A DNA stretch of 64,000 bases, from assembly GCF_040409955.1 (NCBI RefSeq), contig NZ_CP123384.1, positions 1,470,001-1,534,000 on the forward strand, read 5' to 3'. Origin of the DNA: Salipiger sp. H15 (GTDB taxonomy: Bacteria; Pseudomonadota; Alphaproteobacteria; Rhodobacterales; Rhodobacteraceae). This document shows, piece by piece, positions 28,708 to 38,091 of this stretch (positions are counted from its first letter, which is position 1; each line of letters opens with the position of its first letter). A program made the translations under genes and the position numbers. The notes below the pieces were generated by a model that worked only from the letters and a program-made list of their open reading frames with translations, was not told the DNA's origin and searched no databases.

Positions 28708-29321
28708 AACTCGACGTTATCAAACTCGACGGCGGTGCCGCGGGCGAAGTCGAGCTGACGGACGCGATCTTTGATCTCGAGCCGCGCGCCGACATTCTGC
28801 ACCGTGTGGTTCGCTGGCAGCGTAACAAGGCCCAGGCCGGTACGCACAAGGTCAAGACCCGCTCGGAAGTGAGCTACTCGACCAAGAAGATCTATCGCCA
28901 GAAGGGCACCGGCGGCGCACGCCACGGCTCCCGCAAGGCGCCGATCTTCCGCAAGGGTGGCATCTACAAGGGCCCGACCCCGCGCAGCCACGGCCATGAC
29001 CTGCCCAAGAAGGTCCGTGCTCTCGGCCTCAAGCTGGCCCTCTCGGCGAAAGCCAAGACCGGCTCGCTCGTGATCATCGAGAACGCTGAGACCGATGGCA
29101 AGACCAAGACGCTGGCGGCACAGGTGAAGAGCCTGGGCTGGAAGCGCGCCCTGGTGATCGACGGTGCTTCGGTGAACGAGGGCTTCGCCCGCGCCGCCGC
29201 GAACATCGAAGGTCTGGACGTGCTGCCCTCCGTCGGCGCCAACGTGTATGACATCCTCAAGCGTGACACCCTGGTGCTCACCAAGGCGGGTGTCGAAGCT
29301 CTGGAGGCTCGACTGAAATGA
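28704..29321 (+). CDS. rplD: 50S ribosomal protein L4
   Basis: L4 (205 aa) lines the peptide exit tunnel with its long loop, here [18 protein letters not shown] (about residues 70-87). In E. coli it represses the S10 operon by acting on the leader. The gene overlaps rplC by four bases (ATGA) and rplW by four bases, so all three are translationally coupled. The length and sequence are normal. Confidence 0.98.
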   Translation: MKLDVIKLDGGAAGEVELTDAIFDLEPRADILHRVVRWQRNKAQAGTHKVKTRSEVSYSTKKIYRQKGTGGARHGSRKAPIFRKGGIYKGPTPRSHGHDLPKKVRALGLKLALSAKAKTGSLVIIENAETDGKTKTLAAQVKSLGWKRALVIDGASVNEGFARAAANIEGLDVLPSVGANVYDILKRDTLVLTKAGVEALEARLK

Positions 29322-29614
29322 CCGCTAAGGCACAACACTACGACGTGATCCGCAAGCCGATCATCACCGAGAAATCCACCATGGTCGGCGAGAACGGCGT
29401 CGTGGTCTTCGAAGTGGCGATCGACTCGACCAAACCCCAGGTCAAGGAGGCCGTCGAGGCGCTCTTCGGCGTGAAGGTGAAGGCGGTCAACACCACCATC
29501 ACCAAGGGCAAGGTGAAGCGTTTCCGCGGCCAGATCGGCAAGCGGAACGACGTCAAGAAGGCCTACGTGACCCTCGAAGAGGGCAACACGATCGACGTGA
29601 CCACCGGTCTCTGA
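29318..29614 (+). CDS. rplW: 50S ribosomal protein L23
   Basis: L23 (98 aa) lies at the exit of the peptide tunnel and docks trigger factor and SRP. The conserved [14 protein letters not shown] is at residues 6-19, and the loop with [14 protein letters not shown] is near 64-77. It overlaps rplD by four bases. A hairpin with a T run follows, and the next gene rplB has its own predicted promoter, so transcription may partly stop here. Confidence 0.98.
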   Translation: MTAKAQHYDVIRKPIITEKSTMVGENGVVVFEVAIDSTKPQVKEAVEALFGVKVKAVNTTITKGKVKRFRGQIGKRNDVKKAYVTLEEGNTIDVTTGL

Positions 29615-29637
29615 TCGTCGCCTTCGACAAGTTCGGG

Positions 29638-29670
29638 AAAGCCCTCGCAGCTGCGGGGGCTTTTCCTTTT
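29638..29670 (+). terminator. Terminator after rplW
   Basis: AAAGCCCTCGCAG / CTGCGGGGGCTTT (29638-29663, with G-T pairing) followed by TCCTTTT. It lies in the 355-base rplW-rplB gap. Confidence 0.7.
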
Positions 29671-29765
29671 CCGGGGTCCGGGTCCCGGCCGGGGAGGGGA
29701 GGGCGCCAGGCGCCCGAAGCCTCGGCAAATAAGGGCGTCGAGGCGCTTTCCCCGGGTGGCAGCGC

Positions 29766-29794
29766 TTGACCTTCGGCGACTCTTTGACTAGAGC
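29766..29794 (+). promoter_or_regulatory. Predicted promoter upstream of rplB
   Basis: TTGACC (29766-29771), a 17-bp spacer and TAGAGC (29789-29794). The predicted start, near 29801, is only about eight bases before a terminator-like hairpin. Confidence 0.45.
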
Positions 29795-29808
29795 AGGCCA
29801 TCCGCAGC

Positions 29809-29839
29809 AGCCCCGGATTCGTCCGGGGCTTCGCGTTTT
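29809..29839 (+). promoter_or_regulatory. Terminator-like hairpin in the rplB leader
   Basis: AGCCCCGGA / TCCGGGGCT with a TTCG tetraloop (29809-29830), followed by TCGCGTTTT. The position right after a predicted promoter suggests attenuation. The remaining leader to 29969 has further GGCC-type inverted repeats and no gene. Confidence 0.6.
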
Positions 29840-29969
29840 GTCGCCGGACCTGTCCGGCGGCTCAGAGCCGGGGACCTTCGGGGCCCTATGAAATGGCCAC
29901 CTTCGGGGGGCTAAACTCCGGCAGGCCCGACACGCGGGCGCTGTCGCATTACAACGGAAGACAGAAAGC

Positions 29970-30812
29970 ATGGCACTTAAGTCGTACAAGCCGACGACGC
30001 CGGGCCAGCGCGGGCTGGTGCTGATCGACCGTTCGGAGCTGTATAAAGGACGTCCCGTCAAGGCCCTCACCGAGGGTCTGACGAAATCGGGCGGCCGGAA
30101 CAACACCGGACGGATCACCGCACGCCGCCGCGGCGGTGGCGCGAAGCGTCTCTATCGCATCGTGGACTTCAAGCGGAACAAGTTCGACGTGTCGGCCACC
30201 GTGGCCCGCATCGAATACGACCCGAACCGGACCGCGTTCATCGCCCTCGTCCAGTATGACGATGGCGAACAGGCCTACATCCTCGCGCCCCAGCGTCTCG
30301 CCATCGGCGACCGCGTGATCGCGTCGGCCAAAGCGGACATCAAGCCCGGCAACGCAATGCCCTTCTCGGGCATGCCGATCGGCACGATCGTCCACAACAT
30401 CGAGCTGAAGCCCGGCAAGGGCGGCCAGATCGCACGCGCCGCGGGCACCTATGCCCAATTCGTCGGCCGTGACGGTGGCTACGCTCAGATCCGCCTTTCC
30501 TCGGGCGAACTGCGCATGGTTCGTCAGGAATGCATGGCCACCATCGGTGCCGTGTCGAACCCTGACAACTCGAACCAGAACCTTGGTAAAGCCGGCCGCA
30601 ACCGCCACTATGGCAAGCGTCCGTCCGTCCGCGGCGTCGTCATGAACCCGATCGACCACCCGCACGGTGGTGGTGAAGGTCGTACCTCCGGTGGCCGTCA
30701 CCCGGTTACCCCGTGGGGCAAGCCGACCAAGGGCAAGAAGACCCGCAATCCCAACAAGGCGTCCAGCAAGCTGATCATCCGCTCGCGTCACGCCAAGAAG
30801 AAAGGGCGGTAA
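29970..30812 (+). CDS. rplB: 50S ribosomal protein L2
   Basis: L2 (280 aa) is a core large-subunit protein near the peptidyl-transferase centre and the subunit bridge. The conserved C-terminal block [15 protein letters not shown] (near residues 225-239) holds the functionally important histidine, and [13 protein letters not shown] follows. It starts [14 protein letters not shown]. rpsS follows after three bases. The preceding gap with a promoter and hairpins is unusual inside an S10 operon. Confidence 0.99.
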   Translation: MALKSYKPTTPGQRGLVLIDRSELYKGRPVKALTEGLTKSGGRNNTGRITARRRGGGAKRLYRIVDFKRNKFDVSATVARIEYDPNRTAFIALVQYDDGEQAYILAPQRLAIGDRVIASAKADIKPGNAMPFSGMPIGTIVHNIELKPGKGGQIARAAGTYAQFVGRDGGYAQIRLSSGELRMVRQECMATIGAVSNPDNSNQNLGKAGRNRHYGKRPSVRGVVMNPIDHPHGGGEGRTSGGRHPVTPWGKPTKGKKTRNPNKASSKLIIRSRHAKKKGR

Positions 30813-30815
30813 TCC

Positions 30816-31094
30816 ATGTCGCGCTCTGTCTGGAAAGGCCCGTTCGTCGACGCCTACGTCCTGAAAAAGGCCGAGAAGGTTCGCGAATCTGGCAAGAACG
30901 AAGTCATCAAAATCTGGTCGCGCCGCTCGACGATCCTGCCCCAGTTCGTGGGTCTGACGTTCGCGGTCTACAATGGCCAGAAGCATGTTCCCGTCAATGT
31001 CACCGAAGACATGATCGGTCAGAAGTTCGGTGAATACTCGCCGACCCGGACCTATTATGGCCACGCGGCTGACAAGAAAGCCAAGAGGAAGTAA
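30816..31094 (+). CDS. rpsS: 30S ribosomal protein S19
   Basis: S19 (92 aa) binds the head of the small subunit with S13 and contacts the A-site tRNA. It begins [12 protein letters not shown], and the conserved [13 protein letters not shown] lies near residues 34-46. It lies three bases after rplB and three bases before rplV. The C terminus is rich in lysine, as usual. Confidence 0.99.
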   Translation: MSRSVWKGPFVDAYVLKKAEKVRESGKNEVIKIWSRRSTILPQFVGLTFAVYNGQKHVPVNVTEDMIGQKFGEYSPTRTYYGHAADKKAKRK

Positions 31095-31097
31095 GCC

Positions 31098-31478
31098 ATG
31101 GGCAAGGATAAGAATCCCCGCCGCGTGGCGGACAACGAGGCGATGGCAAAGCTGCGCATGCTGCGCACTTCGCCGCAGAAGCTGAACCTGGTGGCCGCGC
31201 TGATCCGCGGCAAGAAGGTCGAGCGGGCCCTCACGGACCTGACCTTCTCGAAGAAGCGGATCGCCGTGGACGTGAAGAAGTGCCTTCAGTCCGCAATCGC
31301 GAACGCCGAGAACAACCACGGTCTGGACGTCGATGATCTGATCGTCGCCGAAGCCTTCGTGGGCAAGAACCTTGTGATGAAGCGTGGGCGTCCGCGCGCA
31401 CGTGGCCGCTTCGGCCGCATCAACAAGCCGTTCTCGGAACTCACCATCAAGGTGCGTCAGGTCGAGGAGCAAGCCTAA
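31098..31478 (+). CDS. rplV: 50S ribosomal protein L22
   Basis: L22 (126 aa) extends a long beta-hairpin into the peptide tunnel near the macrolide site. The hairpin region [14 protein letters not shown] (about 95-108) is normal, with no insertion or deletion of the kind linked to macrolide resistance. The frame continues cleanly from rpsS, and its stop overlaps the rpsC start (TAATG), showing tight coupling. Confidence 0.98.
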   Translation: MGKDKNPRRVADNEAMAKLRMLRTSPQKLNLVAALIRGKKVERALTDLTFSKKRIAVDVKKCLQSAIANAENNHGLDVDDLIVAEAFVGKNLVMKRGRPRARGRFGRINKPFSELTIKVRQVEEQA

Positions 31479-32188
31479 TGGGTAACAAGACCAATCCGAT
31501 CGGCATGCGCCTCCAGGTCAACCGCACCTGGGACAGCCGCTGGTACGCCGACACCAAGGACTACGGTAACCTGCTTCTGGAAGACCTCGCGATCCGCGAT
31601 TTCATCCACGAAGAGTGCAAGCAGGCCGGCGTCGCACGTGTGATCATCGAGCGTCCGCACAAGAAGTGCCGCGTCACGATCCACACCGCACGCCCCGGCG
31701 TCATCATCGGCAAGAAAGGCGCGGACATCGAAGTCCTGCGCAAGAAGCTGGCGAAGATGACCGACTCCGAGCTGCACCTCAACATCGTTGAAGTGCGCAA
31801 GCCCGAGCTCGACGCCCGCCTCGTGGGTGAGAGCATCGCGCAGCAGCTCGAGCGCCGTGTGTCCTTCCGTCGTGCCATGAAGCGTGCCGTGCAGAACGCC
31901 ATGCGCATGGGCGCCCTGGGCATCCGCGTGAACGTCGCTGGCCGTCTCGGCGGTGCCGAGATTGCTCGTACCGAGTGGTATCGCGAAGGCCGTGTGCCCC
32001 TGCACACCCTGCGCGCCGACATCGATTACTCGCACGTCGAAGCCACGACCCCCTATGGTATCATCGGGATCAAGGTCTGGATCTTCAAAGGCGAGATCAT
32101 GGAGCATGACCCGGCAGCCCGCGACCGTAAGTCCGCGGAACTGCAGGACGGTCCGGCTCCGCGCGGCGCCATGGGCGGCCGTCGCTGA
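31478..32188 (+). CDS. rpsC: 30S ribosomal protein S3
   Basis: S3 (236 aa) helps form the mRNA entry tunnel. Its KH domain has the GxxG loop GKKG within [13 protein letters not shown] (near residues 70-82), and the C-terminal domain includes [22 protein letters not shown]. The start overlaps the rplV stop by one base. The tail after residue 210 is an Arg/Gly-rich extension common in alphaproteobacteria. rplP follows after 13 bases. Confidence 0.99.
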   Translation: MGNKTNPIGMRLQVNRTWDSRWYADTKDYGNLLLEDLAIRDFIHEECKQAGVARVIIERPHKKCRVTIHTARPGVIIGKKGADIEVLRKKLAKMTDSELHLNIVEVRKPELDARLVGESIAQQLERRVSFRRAMKRAVQNAMRMGALGIRVNVAGRLGGAEIARTEWYREGRVPLHTLRADIDYSHVEATTPYGIIGIKVWIFKGEIMEHDPAARDRKSAELQDGPAPRGAMGGRR

Positions 32189-32201
32189 GGAGGTTTGAGA
32201 G

Positions 32202-32615
32202 ATGCTTCAACCGAAACGCACTAAATTCCGGAAGATGTTCAAGGGCCGCATCAAAGGTGAGGCCAAGGGCGGTTCCGACCTGAACTTCGGCCACTTTGGC
32301 CTGAAGGCTCTTCAGCCCGAGCGTGTGACGGCTCGTCAGATCGAAGCGGCTCGCCGCGCGATGACCCGCCACATGAAACGTCAGGGCCGGGTCTGGATCC
32401 GTATCTTCCCGGACACCCCCGTGACCTCCAAGCCCACCGAAGTTCGTATGGGTAAGGGTAAAGGTTCCGTGGATTACTGGGCCTGCAAAGTGAAGCCGGG
32501 CCGCGTGATGTTCGAGATCGACGGTGTTCCCGAGGACATCGCCCGCGAGGCCCTGCGCCTTGCCGCGATGAAACTGCCGATCAAGTCGCGCGTCGTGGTT
32601 CGCGAGGACTGGTAA
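32202..32615 (+). CDS. rplP: 50S ribosomal protein L16
   Basis: L16 (137 aa) lies near the A site and helps position tRNA. It starts [11 protein letters not shown], and the loop EVRMGKGKG has Arg82, equal to the E. coli Arg81 that is hydroxylated by the oxygenase YcfD. The gene is followed by a strong terminator and then by a 2-oxoglutarate oxygenase gene, where rpmC is usually found. Confidence 0.98.
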   Translation: MLQPKRTKFRKMFKGRIKGEAKGGSDLNFGHFGLKALQPERVTARQIEAARRAMTRHMKRQGRVWIRIFPDTPVTSKPTEVRMGKGKGSVDYWACKVKPGRVMFEIDGVPEDIAREALRLAAMKLPIKSRVVVREDW

Positions 32616-32639
32616 TCCCTTCGGGATGACCGCATGACA

Positions 32640-32672
32640 CAAGCCCCCGCCGAGCGATCGGCGGGGGTTTTC
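32640..32672 (+). terminator. Terminator after rplP
   Basis: AAGCCCCCGCCGA / TCGGCGGGGGTTT (32641-32670) with a TTTTCC tail. It is a strong intrinsic terminator in the middle of the usual S10 operon. Confidence 0.85.
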
Positions 32673-32739
32673 CGTTAATCCCCGCGGGGCAGGGGGCCCG
32701 AGAGGCCCGCCGGCGCCGCAACCGCTTCAGGACAGTGCC

Positions 32740-33360
32740 ATGGCCCAGATCCGCTCTCTCTTCGCCACCCGCCTCTACCGCGCGCGCCTCGCCGAACACG
32801 GCCCCGAGATCGACGCGGACGAGCTCGAGGGCTCCTGCTACTCCATCGCCGAGGATGACGAGGCGGGCCAGGAGTGGTGCGAGCAGAACGACTACCCGGG
32901 CTACACCTCCTACGCCTCGCTGACCGACCTGCCGTGGCGCTTCCCGATCTTCGGCGACCTGGTGAAGTCGCTCGACGCCCATGTCGCGGCCTTTGCCGAG
33001 GATCTCGAGTTCGAGCTCGCCGACCGGAAGCTGGTGCTCGAGGATCTCTGGATCAACATCCTGCCCGAGGGCGGCACGCACAGCTCGCACATCCACCCGC
33101 ACTCGGTGATCTCGGGCACCACCTATGTCTCGATGCCCGAGGGCGCCAGCGCGCTGAAGCTCGAGGACCCGCGCCTGCCGATGATGATGGCCGCTCCGAC
33201 CCGCAGGAAGGGCTGCCGCGAGGAGCTGCGCTCGTTCATCTACGAGAAGCCCGCCGTGGGCGACGTGCTGCTCTGGGAGAGCTGGCTGCGCCACGAGGTG
33301 CCGATGAACATGTCCGAGGACGAGCGCATTTCGGTCAGCTTCAACTACAAGTGGGAGTGA
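32740..33360 (+). CDS. Putative 2-oxoglutarate/Fe(II)-dependent oxygenase (TIGR02466-like)
   Basis: A 206-aa protein resembling the TIGR02466 family of putative 2OG-Fe(II) oxygenases. The jelly-roll core shows a histidine cluster, THSSHIHPHS (His114, 117, 119, 121), then SGTTYVSMPEG. A distal RHEVPMN (His185) is followed by RISVSFNY, whose Arg196 would bind 2-oxoglutarate. The exact metal ligands are not certain. No signal peptide is seen, so it is probably cytosolic. It sits between rplP and rpmC and is flanked by terminators on both sides (32640, 33384); no clear promoter was found in the 68-base gap before it. The substrate is unknown; a ribosomal-protein target is a hypothesis from position. 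Confidence 0.75.
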   Translation: MAQIRSLFATRLYRARLAEHGPEIDADELEGSCYSIAEDDEAGQEWCEQNDYPGYTSYASLTDLPWRFPIFGDLVKSLDAHVAAFAEDLEFELADRKLVLEDLWINILPEGGTHSSHIHPHSVISGTTYVSMPEGASALKLEDPRLPMMMAAPTRRKGCREELRSFIYEKPAVGDVLLWESWLRHEVPMNMSEDERISVSFNYKWE

Positions 33361-33383
33361 TCCCGCAACTTTCCGCAACGTCA

Positions 33384-33408
33384 GGGGGCCGCTCGTCCGG
33401 CCCCCGTT
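33384..33408 (+). terminator. Hairpin after the oxygenase gene
   Basis: GGGGGCCG / CGGCCCCC (33384-33405) with a six-base loop and a short GTT tail. It probably ends the oxygenase transcript. Confidence 0.65.
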
Positions 33409-33474
33409 CCGGCTCCTGTCCGGGCCCCCGTTTCGAGCAGGCCAGCCATGCGCGAAGGGCCTTGTTTTACAGGG

Positions 33475-33503
33475 TTGTCATGGCCGGGATTCTGGCCTAT
33501 ATC
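33475..33503 (+). promoter_or_regulatory. Predicted promoter of rpmC and the following genes
   Basis: TTGTCA (33475-33480), an exact 17-bp spacer and TATATC (33498-33503), 86 bases before rpmC. It would restart transcription of the rest of the S10 operon after the oxygenase gene. Confidence 0.65.
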
Positions 33504-33589
33504 GCCCGCTCATCCACCTCCACCGGGAATCAGGGTGACCCGTAACACGACGGGGCTCTCCGGTGATGTTGAAACAAAGGAGCGACCTT

Positions 33590-33796
33590 ATGGACGCCAA
33601 AGAACTTGCGAACAAGACCCCGGACCAGCTCCGGGACGAGCTCGTCGCGCTGAAGAAGGAAGCGTTCAACCTGCGCTTCCAGAAAGCGACCGGCGCACTC
33701 GAGAACACCGCACGCATCCGCCAGGTGCGTCGCGACGTTGCCCGCGTCAACACCGTGCTGAACCAAAAAGCCGCCGGCGCGGCAGCAACCGAATAA
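33590..33796 (+). CDS. rpmC: 50S ribosomal protein L29
   Basis: L29 (68 aa) is a two-helix protein beside the tunnel exit, near L23. The family pattern [18 protein letters not shown] appears near residues 15-32, and [13 protein letters not shown] near 43-55. The ATG at 33590 has AAGGAG seven bases before it; an in-frame ATG at 33563 has no such site and lengthens the product without support. rpsQ follows after 13 bases. Confidence 0.97.
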   Translation: MDAKELANKTPDQLRDELVALKKEAFNLRFQKATGALENTARIRQVRRDVARVNTVLNQKAAGAAATE

Positions 33797-33809
33797 GGGA
33801 GTCCGAGAC

Positions 33810-34040
33810 ATGCCCAAGCGCATCCTGCAAGGCACCGTGACTTCCACGGCAAACGCACAGACCGTCACCGTTTCGGTCGAGCGTCGCTTCAAGCACCCCG
33901 TCCTTCAAAAGACCGTGCGGAAGTCGAAGAAATACCGGGCTCATGACGAGGCCGAGAAATTCGCTGTTGGCGATACGGTTCGCATCATCGAGTGCGCACC
34001 GAAGTCCAAGACGAAGCGCTGGGAAGTCATCGCAGAGTAA
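33810..34040 (+). CDS. rpsQ: 30S ribosomal protein S17
   Basis: S17 (76 aa) is an OB-fold protein that binds 16S rRNA early in assembly. It begins [10 protein letters not shown], and [20 protein letters not shown] (about 28-47) is the conserved rRNA-binding stretch. A hairpin follows in the 117-base gap before rplN. Confidence 0.98.
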   Translation: MPKRILQGTVTSTANAQTVTVSVERRFKHPVLQKTVRKSKKYRAHDEAEKFAVGDTVRIIECAPKSKTKRWEVIAE

Positions 34041-34048
34041 ACGTCCAA

Positions 34049-34081
34049 GCCCCGGTCGTCTGATCGGGGCCCAGGCGTTTT
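34049..34081 (+). terminator. Hairpin in the rpsQ-rplN gap
   Basis: GCCCCGGTC / GATCGGGGC (about 34049-34070), with one G-T pair, then CCAGGCGTTTT. It may be a partial terminator at the S10/spc boundary. No clear promoter was seen before rplN. Confidence 0.45.
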
Positions 34082-34157
34082 CCTGCGGTGGTGCCCAGCA
34101 TCATCGAAACCCTGGGGGGTAGACCTAGAACAACCCCCAAAGGTCGGGAGAAACCAA

Positions 34158-34526
34158 ATGATCCAGATGCAGACCAATCTGGATGTTGCTGACAATTCCG
34201 GTGCCCGGAAGGTTCAGTGCATCAAGGTCCTCGGCGGCTCGCATCGCCGCTACGCATCGGTCGGCGACATCATCGTCGTCTCGGTGAAAGAGGCCATTCC
34301 GCGCGGCCGCGTGAAGAAAGGTGACGTCCGCAAGGCCGTCGTCGTGCGCACCGCCAAGGAAGTTCGTCGTGAAGATGGCACGTCGATCCGCTTCGACCGC
34401 AACGCGGCCGTCATCCTGAACAACGCGGGCGAGCCGGTCGGCACCCGTATTTTCGGGCCGGTGGTTCGTGAGCTGCGTGCGAAGAACTTCATGAAGATCA
34501 TCTCGCTTGCGCCGGAGGTGCTGTAA
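34158..34526 (+). CDS. rplN: 50S ribosomal protein L14
   Basis: L14 (122 aa) sits at the subunit interface and binds the silencing factor RsfS. It starts [31 protein letters not shown], the classic opening of the family. It is the first gene of the spc operon, and its stop overlaps the rplX start by one base (TAATG). Confidence 0.99.
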   Translation: MIQMQTNLDVADNSGARKVQCIKVLGGSHRRYASVGDIIVVSVKEAIPRGRVKKGDVRKAVVVRTAKEVRREDGTSIRFDRNAAVILNNAGEPVGTRIFGPVVRELRAKNFMKIISLAPEVL

Positions 34527-34837
34527 TGGCTGCGAAACTCCGTAAAGGCGACAAGGTCGTCGTCCTCGCCGGCAAAGACAAGGGCAAGACCGGGACCATC
34601 GAGTCCGTCGATCCCAAGGCTGGCAAGGCTGTTGTCGGCGGCATCAACATGGCCGTCCGTCACACCCGCCAGAGCCAGACCTCGCAGGGTGGCCGCATGC
34701 CGAAGGCAATGCCGCTCGACCTGTCGAACCTGGCCATCGTCGATGCCAACGGCAAGGCAACCCGCGTCGGCTTCCGCATGGAAGGTGACAAGAAGGTCCG
34801 CTTCGCCAAGACCACGGGGGACGTGATCGATGCTTGA
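34526..34837 (+). CDS. rplX: 50S ribosomal protein L24
   Basis: L24 (103 aa) starts large-subunit assembly and later lies near the tunnel exit. The KOW motif [20 protein letters not shown] is at residues 4-23. It overlaps rplN by one base and rplE by eight bases, so the three are tightly coupled. Confidence 0.98.
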   Translation: MAAKLRKGDKVVVLAGKDKGKTGTIESVDPKAGKAVVGGINMAVRHTRQSQTSQGGRMPKAMPLDLSNLAIVDANGKATRVGFRMEGDKKVRFAKTTGDVIDA

Positions 34838-35390
34838 TACCGCGACCTACACGCCGCGTCTGAAGACGCAGTACCGCGAGTCGATCAAGGCCGCTCTCAA
34901 GGAAGAGTTCGGCTACAAGAACATGATGCAGGTTCCTGCACTCGATAAGATCGTTCTGAACATCGGCTGCGGCGCAGAAGCCGTGCGCGACTCCAAGAAG
35001 GCGAAATCGGCTCAGCAAGACCTGACCCAGATCGCCGGCCAGCTGGCTGTCACCACCAAGGCAAAGAAGTCGATCGCCGGCTTCCGCGTCCGTGAAGACA
35101 TGCCGCTCGGTGCAAAGGTCACGCTGCGTGGTGACCGGATGTACGACTTCCTCGATCGCCTGATCAACATCGCGATGCCGCGTATCCGCGACTTCCGTGG
35201 TGTGAAGCCGTCCTTCGACGGCCGTGGCAACTTCGCCATGGGCATCAAGGAACACATCGTGTTCCCCGAAATCGAATTCGACAAGGTCGATGAGGTTTGG
35301 GGTATCGACGTGATCATCACCACGACCGCCGACACCGACGCGGAAGCCAAGGCGCTGTTGAAGCATTTCAACATGCCCTTCAACGCCTGA
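34830..35390 (+). CDS. rplE: 50S ribosomal protein L5
   Basis: L5 (186 aa) binds 5S rRNA in the central protuberance. It contains the conserved [17 protein letters not shown] strand near residues 36-48 and [27 protein letters not shown] region near 93-115. The start overlaps the end of rplX by eight bases. rpsN follows after 12 bases with GGAGCG as its ribosome site. Confidence 0.99.
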   Translation: MLDTATYTPRLKTQYRESIKAALKEEFGYKNMMQVPALDKIVLNIGCGAEAVRDSKKAKSAQQDLTQIAGQLAVTTKAKKSIAGFRVREDMPLGAKVTLRGDRMYDFLDRLINIAMPRIRDFRGVKPSFDGRGNFAMGIKEHIVFPEIEFDKVDEVWGIDVIITTTADTDAEAKALLKHFNMPFNA

Positions 35391-35402
35391 GGAGCGAGAC
35401 AC

Positions 35403-35708
35403 ATGGCCAAAAAATCCATGATCGAACGCGAGAAGAAGCGTCAGAAGCTGGTGGAGCAATACGCCGCCAAGCGCGCCGCTCTGAAAGAGATCGCGACCGA
35501 CGAAAGCAAACCGATGGAAGAGCGCTTCAAGGCTCGCCTGCAACTGGCGAAACTCCCGCGCAACTCCTCGCCGACCCGTCTGCACAACCGTTGCCAGCTG
35601 ACCGGTCGTCCCCATGCCTACTACCGCAAGCTGAAAATCAGCCGTATCGCCCTGCGCGAACTCGGTTCGATGGGCCAGCTGCCCGGTGTGGTCAAGTCGA
35701 GCTGGTAA
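35403..35708 (+). CDS. rpsN: 30S ribosomal protein S14 (zinc-independent form)
   Basis: S14 (101 aa) is the long form without the CxxC..CxxC zinc site; only one cysteine ([10 protein letters not shown]) is present. That is the usual chromosomal form in Proteobacteria and does not need zinc. It binds the head of the small subunit. rpsH follows after 12 bases. Confidence 0.98.
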   Translation: MAKKSMIEREKKRQKLVEQYAAKRAALKEIATDESKPMEERFKARLQLAKLPRNSSPTRLHNRCQLTGRPHAYYRKLKISRIALRELGSMGQLPGVVKSSW

Positions 35709-35720
35709 GGAGGGTATGAG

Positions 35721-36113
35721 ATGAACGATCCTATCGGCGATATGCTCACCCGTATCCGCAACGCACAGATGCGCGGCAAGTCGACCGTGTCGACCCCCGC
35801 TTCCAAGCTGCGCGCCTGGGTGCTCGACGTCCTCGCGGACGAAGGCTACATCCGCGGCTACGAAAAAGGCACTGACGAGCGCGGCCACGGCACGCTCGAG
35901 ATCAGCCTGAAGTACTTCGACGGCACCCCCGTCATTCGCGAACTGAAGCGGGTCTCCAAGCCCGGCCGTCGCGTCTACATGGGTGTCAGTGACATCCCGC
36001 AGGTCCGCCAGGGCCTCGGTGTGTCGATTGTCAGCACGCCGAAGGGCGTGATGTCGGACGCAAATGCCCGCGCTGCCAATGTTGGCGGCGAGGTGCTCTG
36101 CACGGTCTTCTAA
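35721..36113 (+). CDS. rpsH: 30S ribosomal protein S8
   Basis: S8 (130 aa) binds helix 21 of 16S rRNA and, in E. coli, represses the spc operon by binding the rplE region. It begins [16 protein letters not shown], and the C-terminal [26 protein letters not shown] is typical. GGAGGG lies upstream of its start. Confidence 0.99.
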   Translation: MNDPIGDMLTRIRNAQMRGKSTVSTPASKLRAWVLDVLADEGYIRGYEKGTDERGHGTLEISLKYFDGTPVIRELKRVSKPGRRVYMGVSDIPQVRQGLGVSIVSTPKGVMSDANARAANVGGEVLCTVF

Positions 36114-36123
36114 GGAGGGGCTC

Positions 36124-36657
36124 ATGTCTCGTATTGGTAAGAAACCGGTCGAGCTGCCGTCGGGTGTTTCCGCATCCGTCTCCGGCCAGACCGTCGAAGT
36201 GAAGGGCCCGAAAGGCACCCAGACCTTCAACGCGACCGACGACGTGACCATCAAGGTCGAGGACAATGTCATCACTGTGGCGCCGCGCGGCAACTCGAAG
36301 CGCGCGCTCCAGCAGTGGGGCATGTCCCGCACCGTGATCGCGAACATGGTCCACGGTGTTCAGAACACCTTCAAGAAAGAGCTCGAGATCCAGGGTGTGG
36401 GTTACCGCGCCGCGGTTCAGGGTTCGACCCTGAAGCTGAACCTGGGCTACAGCCACGACGTGAACTTCGACATTCCCGCCGGCATCACGGTCACCACGCC
36501 GAAGCCGACCGAGATCATCATCGAAGGTCACGATCTGCAGGAAGTCGGTCAGGTTGCGGCGAACATCCGCGACTGGCGCCGCCCCGAGCCCTACAAAGGC
36601 AAGGGTATTCGCTATAAGGGCGAATACATCTTCGCCAAGGAAGGCAAGAAGAAGTAA
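36124..36657 (+). CDS. rplF: 50S ribosomal protein L6
   Basis: L6 (177 aa) lies near the factor-binding site and the sarcin-ricin loop. It has two related alpha/beta halves and the C-terminal signature near residues 150-170 ([16 protein letters not shown]). The start at 36124 ([12 protein letters not shown]) has AAGGAGG just upstream; a longer frame from 36064 lies inside rpsH and is rejected. Confidence 0.98.
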   Translation: MSRIGKKPVELPSGVSASVSGQTVEVKGPKGTQTFNATDDVTIKVEDNVITVAPRGNSKRALQQWGMSRTVIANMVHGVQNTFKKELEIQGVGYRAAVQGSTLKLNLGYSHDVNFDIPAGITVTTPKPTEIIIEGHDLQEVGQVAANIRDWRRPEPYKGKGIRYKGEYIFAKEGKKK

Positions 36658-36668
36658 GGACGCGAAAC

Positions 36669-37028
36669 ATGGCACTCAGCAAACGGGAACTGTTCCTCAA
36701 GCGCCGCCTGCGCGTCCGGAACAAGCTTCGCAAGGTCAACGCCGGGCGTGTTCGCCTGTCGGTGCACCGCTCGAACAAGAACATCAGCGTGCAGCTGATC
36801 GACGACGTGCAGGGCGTGACCCTGGCATCCGCCTCCTCGCTGGAGAAGGATCTCGGCGTCGTCGGCAAAGGCAACGTGGAAGCCGCCCAGAAGGTTGGCA
36901 CCGCGATCGCCGAGCGCGCGAAGAAAGCCGGTGTGGACGAAGCCTACTTCGACCGCGGCGGTTTCCTCTTCCACGGTCGCGTCAAGGCCCTGGCCGACGC
37001 AGCCCGCGAAGCAGGTCTGAAAATCTGA
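36669..37028 (+). CDS. rplR: 50S ribosomal protein L18
   Basis: L18 (119 aa) binds 5S rRNA with L5 in the central protuberance. It has the conserved R-rich start ([13 protein letters not shown], about 11-23) and the ending [25 protein letters not shown]. A strong terminator and a 210-base gap follow before rpsE, an unusual break in the spc operon. Confidence 0.98.
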   Translation: MALSKRELFLKRRLRVRNKLRKVNAGRVRLSVHRSNKNISVQLIDDVQGVTLASASSLEKDLGVVGKGNVEAAQKVGTAIAERAKKAGVDEAYFDRGGFLFHGRVKALADAAREAGLKI

Positions 37029-37068
37029 TCGTCGCGGCGGGGTGACCCGCCGCACGGTCGAACAATCC

Positions 37069-37101
37069 GCAAGGCGGGAGACCCTCCCGCCTTGCGCTTT
37101 T
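37069..37101 (+). terminator. Terminator in the rplR-rpsE gap
   Basis: GCAAGGCGGGA / TCCCGCCTTGC (37069-37095) followed by GCTTTT. A second stem, GCGGCGGG / CCCGCCGC, lies just upstream (37034-37053). I found no clear promoter before rpsE, so read-through or an unrecognised promoter is needed. Confidence 0.75.
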
Positions 37102-37238
37102 GCAGGCGGAAACGCCTCGATGATCCGGGATCCGTCCGACTTCGGTTCGGCGATCACCTGGATTGGTCCAATCGGTGCCGATGTGGCCCGGGCTCCGTTC
37201 CGGTCCGCCACGCGCCAACCTGAAAAAAGGGATGCCTG

Positions 37239-37817
37239 ATGGCAGAACGTGAAAACCGCCGCGGGAACCGTCGCGAACGCGAGGAAGCCCCGGAATTCGC
37301 AGATCGCCTTGTCGCGATCAACCGTGTGTCCAAGACCGTCAAGGGTGGTAAGCGCTTCGGCTTCGCCGCGCTCGTCGTCGTCGGCGACCAGAAGGGCCGC
37401 GTCGGCTTCGGCAAGGGCAAGGCCAAGGAGGTCCCCGAGGCCATCCGCAAGGCCACCGAGCAAGCCAAGCGCAAGATGATTCGCGTGCCGCTGCGCGAAG
37501 GCCGCACGCTGCACCACGACATCGAAGGCCGTCACGGCGCTGGCCGTGTGGTGATGCGCACCGCACCGCAAGGTACCGGTATCATCGCCGGTGGTCCGAT
37601 GCGTGCCGTGTTCGAGATGCTGGGCGTGCACGACGTGGTCGCCAAGTCGATCGGTTCGCAGAACCCCTACAACATGATCCGCGCCACGCTGAACGCGCTG
37701 GAAAAGGTCAACTCGCCCCGCAGCGTCGCCCAGCGTCGCGGCAAGAAGGTGGCAGACATCCTTCCCAAGCGTGACGATGCCCCCGCGGAATCGTCGCAAG
37801 TGGCTGAGGAGGCCTGA
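37239..37817 (+). CDS. rpsE: 30S ribosomal protein S5
   Basis: S5 (192 aa) helps form the mRNA entry site and affects accuracy. The double-stranded RNA-binding half includes [20 protein letters not shown] (near 29-48), the loop where spectinomycin resistance changes occur; it looks wild type. There is a basic N-terminal extension (about 1-20), common in this group, and an Ala/Glu tail. rpmD follows after five bases. Confidence 0.98.
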   Translation: MAERENRRGNRREREEAPEFADRLVAINRVSKTVKGGKRFGFAALVVVGDQKGRVGFGKGKAKEVPEAIRKATEQAKRKMIRVPLREGRTLHHDIEGRHGAGRVVMRTAPQGTGIIAGGPMRAVFEMLGVHDVVAKSIGSQNPYNMIRATLNALEKVNSPRSVAQRRGKKVADILPKRDDAPAESSQVAEEA

Positions 37818-37822
37818 GATCC

Positions 37823-38011
37823 ATGGCTAAGACCATCGTTGTGAAGCAGATCGGCTCGCCGATCCGTCGCCCCGCCGTCCAGCGCCAGACGCTGATCGGC
37901 CTGGGTCTGAACAAGATGAACAAGACCCGCGAGCTTGAGGACACCCCCGCCGTGCGCGGCATGGTTCGCAAGATCCCGCACCTGGTAGAGATCATCGAAG
38001 AGCGCGGCTGA
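37823..38011 (+). CDS. rpmD: 50S ribosomal protein L30
   Basis: L30 (62 aa) is a small large-subunit protein. It has the family pattern [15 protein letters not shown] at the start and [26 protein letters not shown] in the middle. It ends with a strong terminator at 38037, and rplO then has its own promoter, so spc is split here. Confidence 0.98.
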   Translation: MAKTIVVKQIGSPIRRPAVQRQTLIGLGLNKMNKTRELEDTPAVRGMVRKIPHLVEIIEERG

Positions 38012-38036
38012 GCCGTTCCTTCGCCAATCTCGGAAG

Positions 38037-38069
38037 CGCCCCGGACCTCATGCCGGGGCGTTTTCTTTT
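38037..38069 (+). terminator. Terminator after rpmD
   Basis: CGCCCCGG / CCGGGGCG (38037-38060) followed by TTTTCTTTT. It is among the strongest intrinsic terminators in the window. Confidence 0.9.
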
Positions 38070-38091
38070 GCGCGCGGGGCAGGGCGCAGGA

